A stretch of DNA of 64,000 bases. Origin: Hyalella azteca. Taxonomy: Eukaryota; Arthropoda; Malacostraca; Amphipoda; Hyalellidae. Below, one piece after another: positions 1 through 10,077 of this stretch (positions within the stretch are counted from its first letter, which is position 1; each line of letters opens with the position of its first letter). Location of the stretch: contig NW_025941414.1 of NCBI RefSeq assembly GCF_000764305.2, positions 417,422-481,421 of the forward strand. Direction: 5' to 3'. The position numbers and the translations under genes are program-made. Below the pieces are notes generated by a model. The model was given only the letters and a program-made list of their open reading frames with translations, was not told the origin of the DNA and ran no database searches.

Positions 1-167
1 TTGTTTCAATTATTGTTGTAAGCCGCTTTTGCTCAGCGGTTAGCCCCACTGGTCATAAGTTCCGTGGTCACTACTAGCCCATTATCCATAATTTCGACCT
101 TTTATGAAACACTATCTGCTGGAGGCTACCGCTGCCTTTTCATTGCCCTACTTCGAAAATTTGATAT

Positions 168-666
168 TACAACACTTCTCTTTAACTTCACTTCTTGTTG
201 TTTGTTTGTCTGTCTGTCTGTCTGTCTGCTACAAATCTTATAATCGATATTTAACACACTTCTACCTGTCCAATCGATCTGAAATTTTGCACACTTGCGT
301 AAAGTTGGAGACAATGCATGAATCAATTGACAGAATAAATAATTTTACGAACTAAAAATTTTTTTTCATTAATAAAAAACATTTAAATATAATTTCGTCT
401 GCTACAAATCTCTTAATCCATATATGACGCAATTTGACCTGTCGAATCGATGTGAATTTTTGCACCATTGCATAAAGTCGGAGACAATGCATGAATCAGT
501 TGACAGAATAAATAATTTTGATAATTTACAAAATATAAAAAAATGTGAAAAATAATTTTTTTCAATATATGAAAATAAAATTAAAAATTCATTGTACATG
601 TGTAACATCCAAGACACAGGATTTTTCAGAAGTATTGTCTTTAAAAAGTAATTTTTAAACGCATAT
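168..666 (+). mobile_element. Insertion of about 500 bp with (TCTG)n and two internal half-repeats
   Basis: Present in block copy 1 but absent from copies 2 and 4, where the flanks join directly. It is bounded by possible ATATT target duplications. It begins ACAACACTTCTCTTTAAC and ends near TAAAAAGTAATTTTT. Inside, a segment beginning CTGCTACAAATC and containing GACAATGCATGAATCA occurs twice (about 228-345 and 400-520). A second copy in the other orientation lies at 31806-32270 with the same ends. No protein is encoded; the mobilising enzyme is unknown. Confidence 0.65.
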
Positions 667-991
667 TATTTCTTATTGGTGTCACAGGACTAGTGTTTCT
701 GAGTGTGAGGGCCACAATTAACAAGTCTCGCTACTCTAATATTTTATTACTTATCACCACTCTAATATTTCCTTACTTCTAGAGATTTATGATGAATACA
801 AACCTCTTTATCCATACAATGCCATCAATGTTCCGTAGATAATGCAGTTTCTCATCAATATGACATGGAATATTCATGTTCTAACGAACGAAGACTTATA
901 TGTATATGGTCTACGGGTGGCGTGACCAATATGTTAGAGTCTTTCAATGACTAAGCCGGGATTCTACATACCTCGTGATTTTTCATTACAG

Positions 992-2854
992 TTCAAGTCT
1001 CATTTCTACCCACTTGGATGCGAGTGGATGGGGCGAGCTTTTTACTGTGAAAGGAAAAAACTTCGCGCCTGTCCTAAAATGATGAACGAAGGGTCGAAGA
1101 CAGTCCATGGAGCCGGGGGGAGCTTCTATACTAGAGGAAAATTCAAAGTGAGTTGAAATCTATTTTAAACATAAAATAAATCTTAGAATGTATTTTTTAT
1201 CTAGCAAAATAGTTAAAAACTTTAATATGAATTGACTAGTAATTAAAGTTAAAGATCTCTCTCGTGACAACACAACTCATCACTCATCAAACCAATCAAG
1301 TCTGCCATTTACATTTAGAAGTTAAATATGGATTTAATTTGAATAGGAAAAGGAAAAATGCGATATTCGATAAAACTGAAGTCTTTTTTCTCCCTAAATG
1401 ATTATTGAAACTTACACCGTCATCTATCTTAAAAACTTATACCAACAAGCCAAATATGTTGAAGCAAAATTTTGGCAGACATGACATGTGATTCAGGAAA
1501 ATACGGATTCTTTTTCTGTGGAGTGATTGCACGGTTATGCACCTTAATATACGTCCATTTTCACGTACCTACCTTATTTTCCTGAAAAAATTCAAATGTA
1601 TTTTGAACCTAATCTTATCAACATTTGAAGACAAAGTGGCTCATAGCTTCATGTTTTTAGCGCATTTTCTCATTTATGGAAAAAATGCCCTATTGAGCGT
1701 CATGTCAGCCTGTCCGTCCGTGACTTCACGTTTTCGTCGACGAGAAAATGCGCTCTCTGTCACTCACTGCAGCACTGAGTGAGTACTGAGTTATATTTTT
1801 TTAACTTGATTATGCAGTATGCACAAGAGCGCAGGAAAACTTGGTATGCCTATAGATTACGTAGCGTGCCCGTATTTTTATTATATTTTCTGAAGGAATT
1901 ACCGATGTGTTTAAGCATTCCTACTCAAGTAAAGGCCCATTGCGTCACGATGAGCCGGTGATGCAAGGACCGTACGTGGGCTAGCTAAATGTTAACTCTT
2001 GCACTACATCCCTAACAAAATTCGGGGTATGCTTCAGCCTCTGCCCCAGAGTTGCTATGTTCGCGTTAGAGTTATTCTGGGTCAGTTGGCCACCTGATCG
2101 CAATCAGCGACTAGTCAGAACCTCCTTGCCGACTTTATTGTGTCCTGAGAGTAGGGCAAGAGTTAGCAGCATAAGGACCAGGCGCTTGTAGCTGTCTGAT
2201 TCGGGGACCGGAATGTAGACCAAAAAGCGGACAGTGAGAAGCTGATTTACATTCGGTCCGAGTCCTAGGCGGTTCCTAATTCAGGGTGGCCACCAACTAA
2301 AAATTTTGATAGGGATATTCCCTTTTTGTTTCAAATTTGTCTAGGGTTCTATTAAACGTCGTCGACGTCAATGGTATTCTAAGTATATTTTTATCGTCAG
2401 AAAACAAAGGATTTGTCTTTGCTTTAATTACCAATGTATACAGGTGGAATAACTGTCATCAATGTTATTCGTCTTTGCGAGGAATATATAAGTAATAATT
2501 CTCGTGTTTTGTTCAATGTGTTGAACATGTCATTTTCTAACGGGTGGTAAAATTTATTATTAATTACAAATCTTGAAGAGCCTCCAACAATAAACATTGA
2601 ATATTGCCGTGATAATTCAATTATTTATTGACAGCTATTAAGCATGATGTTAATATTTCTATACTTTTCAGGCTTTTTATAAAGCGTGGCAAGAACTGAA
2701 CATGACGCAGCACGTCAATGAATTCCAGGCAAATTTGAGAAAAAATTTGTCTACAGCTCAAAAGGATAAACATTGCGTAGAACATGAATACATTGACCGG
2801 ATTCTCTCACAACAACTTGTTCCAAGTGAAAACTCTTCGGCTAGGTATCGGTAG
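992..2854 (+). CDS. Gene A, 3' part: GT8 glucoside xylosyltransferase-like (exons 7-8)
   Basis: Two coding exons at 992-1147 and 2672-2854, ending in TAG. The first has a TTTTCATTACAG acceptor and an AAA|GTGAGT donor; the second has a TACTTTTCAG acceptor. Intron phase is 0, as in the complete paralogue at 34239-39588. Exon 7 (52 codons) encodes the CEW segment, a Cys-rich stretch and the terminal HG motif that GXYLT-type GT8 enzymes share. Exon 8 encodes a C-terminal tail with an NMTQ sequon and the family signature YIDRILSQQL. Both exons are open. Exons 1-6 would lie left of the window, so whether the gene is complete is unknown. The tail is five residues longer (SARYR) than in the related copy at 52035-52202. 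Exon 7 has G-R-A where other copies have R-P or R-S after the CEW segment, so this copy may be diverging. Confidence 0.75.
1659..1800 (+). repeat. Palindromic mini-element, copy 1
   Basis: Starts AGCGCATTTTCTC and is closed by the exact inverse GAGAAAATGCGCT at 1742-1754, with a TCCG/TCTG-rich loop containing TTCGTCGACGA. A further flank has GTGAGTACTGAGTTATATTTT. Nine copies of this about 140-bp unit occur in the window. Confidence 0.7.
2010..2314. mobile_element. 305-bp TIR insertion (MITE-like) in block copy 1
   Basis: Bounded by CCCTAACAAAATT and its near-complement AATTTTGATAGGG (12 of 13 paired). The other three block copies read CTACATATATTCCC without it, which equals the two flanks joined precisely, so there is no target-site duplication. 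The interior is GC-richer than its surroundings and non-coding. Confidence 0.6.
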
Positions 2855-3094
2855 TTAGTATAAAATTAAGCGTGGAGACGATGCATAATTGCTTTTAACT
2901 TAAGTCTAAAAAATTTTTTCGTCAGTTTATGCTTTTATGAAATTAATATAAATTGGTTTAAATCTTGTAACAGTTTTTTTAGTTTGTAGTGAAATGTAAA
3001 TTCACGTTTCCATAGTTTTCGTGCGAATTTTGCACAATCATTTAAACGATTAAAATTATGCTTCCTGCACCGAGTTATAGTCAGATAATTCTAC

Positions 3095-3100
3095 AATAAA
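3095..3100 (+). promoter_or_regulatory. Candidate poly(A) signal of gene A
   Basis: AATAAA lies 241 bases after the stop codon. The same hexamer is kept at the equivalent place after the paralogous exon 8 at 18703-18708, and on the minus strand in the two right-hand copies. Position and conservation support it; no transcript evidence is available. Confidence 0.4.
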
Positions 3101-3809
3101 TAAATTAACCCAACAAATTATCTTTTTCACGTGAAAGACGAATATTAAATTTGTTTGAGCAGATCTCAAAATTCATTCATTTTTGCATCTCATCAGTTGG
3201 GTTTCTTTTAAGAACTATTCTACGAGATTTAAACTGATTTTAATACCTAATTTCTGTTGTAATCACACAATGAATAGAGAGAAATAATTCACCGTTTCGT
3301 CATTGTGACGTAGATGATGAATGATTTATAGGAATTAAAATAACGAGCCAAGCAATGTTTTTTTATTTTTATATAAATAGTTTCTTAATCTTCTAATTGT
3401 CTTTAAGGCATTATACTTCCTTACGAGGTGCGTAATAAATTATGAGTATTATATTTTTGGAAATGTTTAATTTCTAACTTGTTAGATGTGATTTTGTTTA
3501 CGCTTGATATTTGCACTGAGAGAAATGGAAGAGTCTGGATGACCAATTTAGATGAGTCAACCGCTGTCCAATTAGCGATGCACTTTGCTGACTCACTTGA
3601 CCGTAACAAAATTGTAAAATATATTATGAAATTCATTTACTCTTTGTTTATTCTTTAGTATTATTATTTTAGGTATCGTCGGTTCTTTCGGCCATTTCCC
3701 GTAATGAAATGCGCGGTTAGGAAGTGAACGAATTTCTCAAATTAAGTGAAATTCGGTGCCGAATCATCGTTGTTATCACCCGTAATCACAAATTCTGAAA
3801 TGGTTGAAC

Positions 3810-3985
3810 TACTCTTCCTGCTGCGCCTGCTGCCGGAGGAGTCCGCCGTCCTAGCTCTACATGGACAGCGATGTCATTTTCCTGCGCCCGCCTGAAGAGG
3901 TCTGGCAAATTTTCAATTAGTCCAATGAGTCGAGCAGTTTGCCGCGGCAACTGTCTATGTCGCGGGTTACCATTATTTACCAAAG
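3810..3985 (+). pseudogene. Orphan broken exon 5 of a GT8 copy
   Basis: The sequence matches exon 5 from LFLLRLLPEE through the DSD motif to a typical exon 5 donor (AAG|GTGAAA). It lacks the exon's 5' third, has a 4-base insertion just before the YMDSD codons and a TAG in the QIFN region. The following about 200 bases resemble intron 5 of gene E. The same junction to upstream sequence recurs near 51047-51065, so the fragment travels with the duplicated exon 7-8 block. It cannot be part of a working gene. Confidence 0.8.
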
Positions 3986-3999
3986 GTGAAATAAATTAA

Positions 4000-5000
4000 C
4001 ATGTAGGAATAATTATTTATTATTTATGAGTTATATAAATAGCAGTTCTGGAATCCGCTTTATTTTATGACAGCACAGCAACTTCTTATTTCACACTGAA
4101 ATATTCGCACCTTAGTATCCTTATAGTATGCGTTTCGGACGCAGCAGTCCGAGGCAGAGCTGGAGCGACTCCTCTGCATTCAACAGCTTTCAGCTTCAGC
4201 AGGCAAGTCATCTTAGCCGCTAAGGTTAATATGGCCAGTTTGTAATAACCGCACTTAAGGCTTCAGTTGGGCCAGTAAAAGCACGATTTTACTGGTCATG
4301 AGCGCATCTCTGGAGGAGAGGGACGCAGGTGAAATTCTGAGATACACCAAAAATTTCACTAGGTTGCTCAAGGTAAACCGATATATGCTATTTTCTGTGA
4401 GTATAAACATATAAGGCTTTCGCTACGTGTACAATGTATTTACCTACTATGTAGCCAAAAGTCACCTAATGTTTGATGGCCACTCTGTCTTGGATCGAGC
4501 AGCTTCCTTTCAATCGAGTCTAGGAATGATATTGAATCGCCTGAAGAAACAATTAATAATTGTTATATGTTTATTGATTAAACATTCATGGGTTGAGTAA
4601 CTACAAAAATTTTCGTTTTGTAACAGAAGTTGGTTGTATTAAATGAAGTGTCGAGCAGAACGAATTTCCATCAGTGATTTATATATTTGAACAGATGTAT
4701 ACCGAGAGAAATAAAACATCAAAATGTGCATTGTTCTACGAAACTGAATTCTAGTCCCATAAAAGAGAAATACTCTCCTACGATTCTAAATTATTCAACT
4801 ATAATCAACTCCCATTCAACATTTAACCATCGAAAAAAGGCCGTTAATGACGTATTAATATAATGATGAAAATGCTGGAAAATCATTAACAAATAAATTG
4901 CGGTTATTAATTGATATATACTATCGCTAGCAATAAACAATACGTACACACTAAACCGCTTATATAAGCAGCAGTATAGAAGCAGTAATACTCACTGCGA
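4000..5000. other. Non-coding spacer with relic of intron 5
   Basis: 3986-4200 resembles intron 5 of gene E, including a GTTTCGGACGCAGCAGTCC motif that recurs at about 36450 (+) and 44450 (-). Beyond 4200 I see no gene, only AT-rich sequence. Confidence 0.5.
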
Positions 5001-5702
5001 CAAAGCACCATCACTATTTTGATCGCCTCTTGGTCTTCGCGCAGTTCTGCTAAGAAAATAACGCTCGTCAATGAAACGTGGGAAGCAGAAACTGACGTCA
5101 GAAATATTTCCTCATACATCGAGAATCCGTTCAAAATTTCTAAATATATTGATTAGGCACAATCTATTATAGTTAATTATAATCCTCATATATAAGTTTA
5201 GGTTTCAATTCCGTTCTCTCATATGTTGCATTCTTATGAATGGTAATCTTAATGTTATCATTGTAAAAATGGGAGACCAAAAAATGGAAGCTTGGAACCA
5301 TGGTATGGAAAAACCAACTGATTATTGTCAACCTAATGATTAAACTTTTCTCTGGTGTACATGAAATATCAATAGGTGCACCTAATACCAATTAAGTACA
5401 CTCAAATGTTGCCATTAAAATGTGAAAAAAAAACTTGTAGACTTGACTTTTCGACCAGCAAGGTTTTAAGCAACCTTATAAGCAGAGAGCTTCCAACGAG
5501 GTACCTACGGATTTTGCGATGCTACTGGCAAAAGATGGATGCCACATAGTAATGTGGCATCTCTTATATGAAGTTTTTTAATTTAAATTAATATACGATG
5601 AAAGGTTCTGTTATCGAGGAACTAGCCCGCATAACTCGTTTTGATTCTGTTTCAATGCACGATCGAAAGCTTATGAAACGACTTGTAGCTAATTTCTTTG
5701 AA

Positions 5703-5811
5703 TCATGAAACTTCTACTTAAGTTAATGAATCAATGCGCTGTTAAATTCTACATAATTGAGTGAATCAACGCACTCTTAACTTCTACTTTATTTAATGAA
5801 TCAATGCACTC
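5703..5811. repeat. Short minisatellite, about 38-bp unit, three copies
   Basis: Units contain AATGAATCAATGCACTC followed by TTAACTTCTAC. The paralogous array at 21398-21610 has about twice as many units. Confidence 0.6.
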
Positions 5812-5902
5812 CCGGTCATCTAATGGAACTAATATGTTTGAGGGCTGATTTTATTTTGAATTTTACCTTATTTATTTTCGCAGTTGCATCTACGACGTAA
5901 AA

Positions 5903-6045
5903 AAATTTAACTCAGTACTCACTGCAGTGAGTGACAGAGGACACATTTTCTCGTCGACGAAAACGTGAAGTCACGGACGGACAGACAGACGAACATGACG
6001 AGCACAATAGTGCATTTTTTCCATAAATGAGAAATGCGCTAAAAA
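5903..6045 (-). repeat. Palindromic mini-element, copy 2
   Basis: Reverse orientation, with both 13-base arms recognisable but mutated (ACACATTTTCTC and GAGAAATGCGCT) and a GGACGGACAGACAGAC-type loop. Confidence 0.65.
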
Positions 6046-6340
6046 GGCAGTGCCGCAAAACTTTACTGTCGAAGTACGTCAGCCTTCCGTACACAAGCAT
6101 CCAAATTAAATGGTCCCTAATCTGCCTCACGACCTACTCTGCCATACACTCATATTGCCCAAGCTAAATAAGTTGGAATCGTTAAAAATTCTGCACTGAA
6201 ACAAATGTTGTGATAATTTACTATGATAAAAAGTTAGAGCAGGTGCAATTATAACTGAGCCGGCATTTGTCGTACATCGAAATATCCAAGACGATTCTTC
6301 TTATATGAAATTGCCAGCTAAAAATCAAGGGTGCATTTTT

Positions 6341-6500
6341 AGAGAATTTTCTCATTTATGGAAAAAATGCACTATTGTGCTCGCCATGTCCGTCCGTCCG
6401 TCTGTGTCTGTCTGTCTGTACGTCCGTGACTTCACGTTATCGTCGACGAGAAATGCGCTACCTGTCTCACTGCACTGAGTACTGAGTTATATTTTTTGAT
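6341..6500 (+). repeat. Palindromic mini-element, copy 3
   Basis: Forward copy about 300 bases from copy 2 and facing it. The left arm is degraded; the loop reads GTCCGTCCGTCTGTG. Confidence 0.6.
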
Positions 6501-7111
6501 TAACGTCAGTCCATAACACGTCATTAACGTCATTCTTATTCGTCAGACAATGTGTATGCAATTGTTTTCAATTACGCGGCAAAGTTCAACTTGCTGAGAG
6601 AAGCCTGGTTCCTCCTCATTTATTGTCAGAATTCAATGAAACGTGAGAAGCAAATGAGTTACTGACATATAATTTCAAATCAATCTCCAATTTCGTCGTG
6701 TAGATAATAATAAGTTTTTCGTTTGAAAAAATGATTTTAGGGATTGAAAATCATTTGCGCCATTCATGCAAGCTTTAAGTTCCCTTGGATTATAAAGCCA
6801 CTGCAAGTCATAGCTAATAAAAAAATAACAACAGACATTTTGTAAGAAAAAGAAACACGATTCTAAAATAACACTGCTTCTTTGACAACAGATAATTTAT
6901 TCTAGGCACGAAAAAAAATCTTGAATCAAAGTTCGTTTCATAGACATTAGACGATATAATAATAAAAATATGATATTGAACCGGTCCGAAATAATCTTTA
7001 TGTCATCACTAGATAACTAGGGAAAATAACGGAGAAAATATAAATTCTTTGCTTTAGCATAATCCTAGAAATGTAACTCTCGATTGAAAATCGAGAGATA
7101 ACTAGTAAATT

Positions 7112-7278
7112 GAAATTTGCCAGAGTTCTTCAGGCGGGCGCAGGAAGATGACATCGCTGTCCATGTAGAGGACGGCGGACTCCTCCGGCAGCAGGCGCAG
7201 CAGGAAGAGTCGCTGAGACGCGCTGGGGCGGAAGAGGCCTCTCATGTCCTCGTGCTCCGGCGGGTACCACGAGGCCAC
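7112..7278 (-). pseudogene. Orphan exon 5 core (VASWY to LWQI)
   Basis: A minus-strand copy of the GC-rich exon 5 core, open and with DSD intact, broken off shortly after LWQI where a TAG follows. Upstream (7279-7425) is GC-rich DNA unrelated to intron 4 of the other copies, open for 29 further codons and containing CTCTCTGCACAG just before the core. It lies exactly where homology between the 4.9-7.1 kb and 18.8-22.8 kb blocks ends, so it marks a duplication breakpoint. No other GT8 exon lies near it on this strand. Confidence 0.75.
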
Positions 7279-10077
7279 GATGGCTGTGCAGAGAGGCAAT
7301 GCAGCTAGCATTCTAACGGCGGTCAGAGAAAAGTTCGACGTGGGCCCGCTCCTCGCTCGCGTCACAGCTCAGTGACCCTCGGAGTCGGTGTAGGCCACCA
7401 TCAGAGGCGTTAAGGTCGGGGCCCTGATCATTGACCTGAAACCATTCCCTGTTTTTAATTAATAAAATCAATTCCTTTTTTTTTGTTGGAATGGTGAGTG
7501 TGGGAGGCCTTTAAAAAAAAAAAATTACAAAAAATCCTAAACATCTTTCTCGCAGTTATTCTATAACAGATAAGACAACCTGAACGTTCACTTAAATCAC
7601 AAGCGGCTGAAGGCTTTAATTAATAAGAAGGATCAACGAATGACCATAGACGCTTCCAATATTTGGGTCGACGTTGCTAGAACATTTCTTACGAAACTCT
7701 TAAAGCTAAAAATCCTTACATTAGGGTTACTTAATATCAATGTTTTTATTAAGGGTCTAAATGAATTACATAATTAAAACCAGACATGAAACAGAAAATA
7801 AATTACATTGAAAGAGTGGCTTGCAGAAGCCGGGAAACAGTAAATAGCAAGCAACATGAAGAATCTATATTAGTAATACTCCTTTGCTTCTCAAGTTTTC
7901 TCGTGGATATTTATTTAAGTTAGTGACATTAAAATCAATCAAGCATCTTGGTGGCTGTTAATATATGCTGAATGCAATTAAGTATTATGACGTTGTTCTT
8001 TTAATGGTTGGGAAAGATATATTTGATTTAGTATCAACTTGGATTTTGAAATAGGGTGCCAGGATAGCTGCTCCCCGATTTTGTCTAGACATGTCTGGAG
8101 AAATGTTTAATGCGTGTAAATTTCCAGTGCCTCAGATAAGAAAAACTACAAATCTTAGTTCTTTTTTACAAAATTAACTTGAAAGTTGACCATCTTCGTA
8201 TTTGCTAAATTAATATTTAGCAAATATTATACAATATAGTATTTGCTTAAATACAATGACATCATTTCAATCTTTAATGATTGAAAAATAAAATAATGAT
8301 GTTGAGTACCACATCATAAAATAAAATTCTAACCTGGTTCTTGTGTCGCAAACCATATCACAAATGGTGGAGTAGATGTAACTTTTCGAAACCATTTCAG
8401 AAAAACGAATTAGCTCTTTGTTTTCTATGTAAAATTGATTTTTTGTGAGGTTTAGATGTATTTACACAGTCTGCAGCAAAGTGACTTGCCATAACGATTT
8501 TAATAATCAAATCATTGTATCATTTAAAATTTTAAGAAATTCGGTCATTTCTCTACATTTTTCCCATATTATAAAAACAGCTCAAGGTTGAGCCAATGTA
8601 ACAGACAATATTATCTCAACAAACGAAGTTTACTCTCTTCTCTCAATAATCAATAGTTTTCCCGTGACTGATTAGATTGTGAGCAGTACATTGTCATTCG
8701 CACAACAATCGATGCCAACGATCGTGTAGCTGCTGTTTTCATGCTCATAGAGCAGTTACATATTCTAAAGTGAGGTTTAGCTGTTGGAACGAGTGTATTT
8801 GTACTAATATTGCGAAGCATTCAGATTCCCTGTAGGTGTTTAGCTCATCCAGGAAAAATAGTAATTTTGATATATTATAACAATCATAGTATTGAAATAG
8901 CCCATCAACGCAACTAAAGCACCAGTATTCTCCGTTTTGAAGTCCATGAAGTTTTATTTAGGACCGACAACCTCAAGTGATGATTGTTATCTTACTAAAA
9001 ATGTGGTGGGATTGGTGTCATCAACGAAGATGCCCGATGTTGTTATAAATGAAATTTTTATTTTATCTCTAAGCTTGGATGGGGAATACAAGCGTCATCA
9101 CCTACACCACCACCATTATCAGGATCATTACAACCAGTCTCATCACCTATTATTTTTGAAAACGGAAGGGCAAGAATTGAGAGAATCCGTGGTTGCGAGG
9201 AAGAGACAATATATTCCGAAAAGTTAATACATACTAAAGTTAAAAATTAAAAGTTAAAAAAGGAAACATTAGGCATAGCCTTGTTTTTATGCATCTAATT
9301 TATGGAAAACCTTAGTGTGGCAATGAACATCGGATTTAATTCCCTAATTAACTCCCAAAAGTTTCCCGACGTTCATCGCTGTAGTAGACAATTTCATTGT
9401 TTTCATTACTGTACAACTTGATTTCCCAGCATTCATTTCGTTACTAGTTAATTTCCCAACATGCACCACTCTTCCAGGTAATTTCCTAACATTAATGCTT
9501 GACGTAATTTTCAGTATTAGTTACCTTAAAAAATTTTCAGACGTCGACATAGTGGATAAATTTCATTCTAGCTTAAGAAGTGACAGTCCAAATATCACGC
9601 ACCGACCTGAAAAGTTCTCTGTGGGGAATTAACCTACCATAGGAGGGATTTTTTTTGTGGATCGATTTTCAGATAATATAATTGACGATATAAATTTAGG
9701 GGTTTTATGTAATTCTATTATACATACTGATAGCGCGTCAATTATGATTGCTTCTTAAAATAAGTTTTGGTATGTTGGATTGGGGGGCTGTTACTTTGCG
9801 GTATATACAGGGTTACCAACGTGAAACTCTGTGAAACTCACACTTACTAATAATTATTGCCGAAGTGATGCATTGTGAATGAAAAATGTTTAATGGAGTA
9901 CGAAATGAAGTGTATGATATTCAATTTATTAATTTTAGAGGCACATTTATTAATATTCGTTTAAATTATTATTATTAATTGGAATTAAATAATTTATGAA
10001 GATATATTATACACTATACTTTCCGATGTCGGGATATTATTTAAGACTTGTAGCTGCCTTACGTTGAGAACACGTTG
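7279..10077. other. Intergenic region before gene B
   Basis: 7279-7430 is GC-rich and of unknown origin (see the orphan exon). The rest is AT-rich; a His-rich frame at 8937-9227 has no recognisable domain or splice context and is not called. The promoter of gene B should lie at the right end, but no convincing core element is visible. Confidence 0.5.
9340..9500. repeat. Degenerate tandem repeat, about 40-bp unit
   Basis: Three or four imperfect units with AATTTCCCAGCATTCAT / AATTTCCCAACATGCA / AATTTCCTAACATTAA. Not coding. Confidence 0.4.

Larger units (their letters stand above)
1..7111 (+). repeat. Segmental duplication block, copy 1
   Basis: From the first base (TTGTTTCAATTATTGTTGT) through gene A exons 7-8, a spacer and the palindromic elements to about 7.1 kb, this stretch is repeated at 15314-22840 with local differences. 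Copy 1 lacks sequence equivalent to 15360-16120 and about 17.70-18.08 kb. It carries two extra insertions (168-666 and 2010-2314). It includes 3186-4930, which has no counterpart at the N join of copy 2 but is partly kept in the two minus-strand copies. Confidence 0.85.

Noticed and set aside
1537..1782. 81-codon frame ending in CPSVTSRFRRRENALS, recurring at 5912, 53154 and 62745
   Set aside because: Reads through the palindromic mini-element; recurrence comes from the repeat and not from a gene family.
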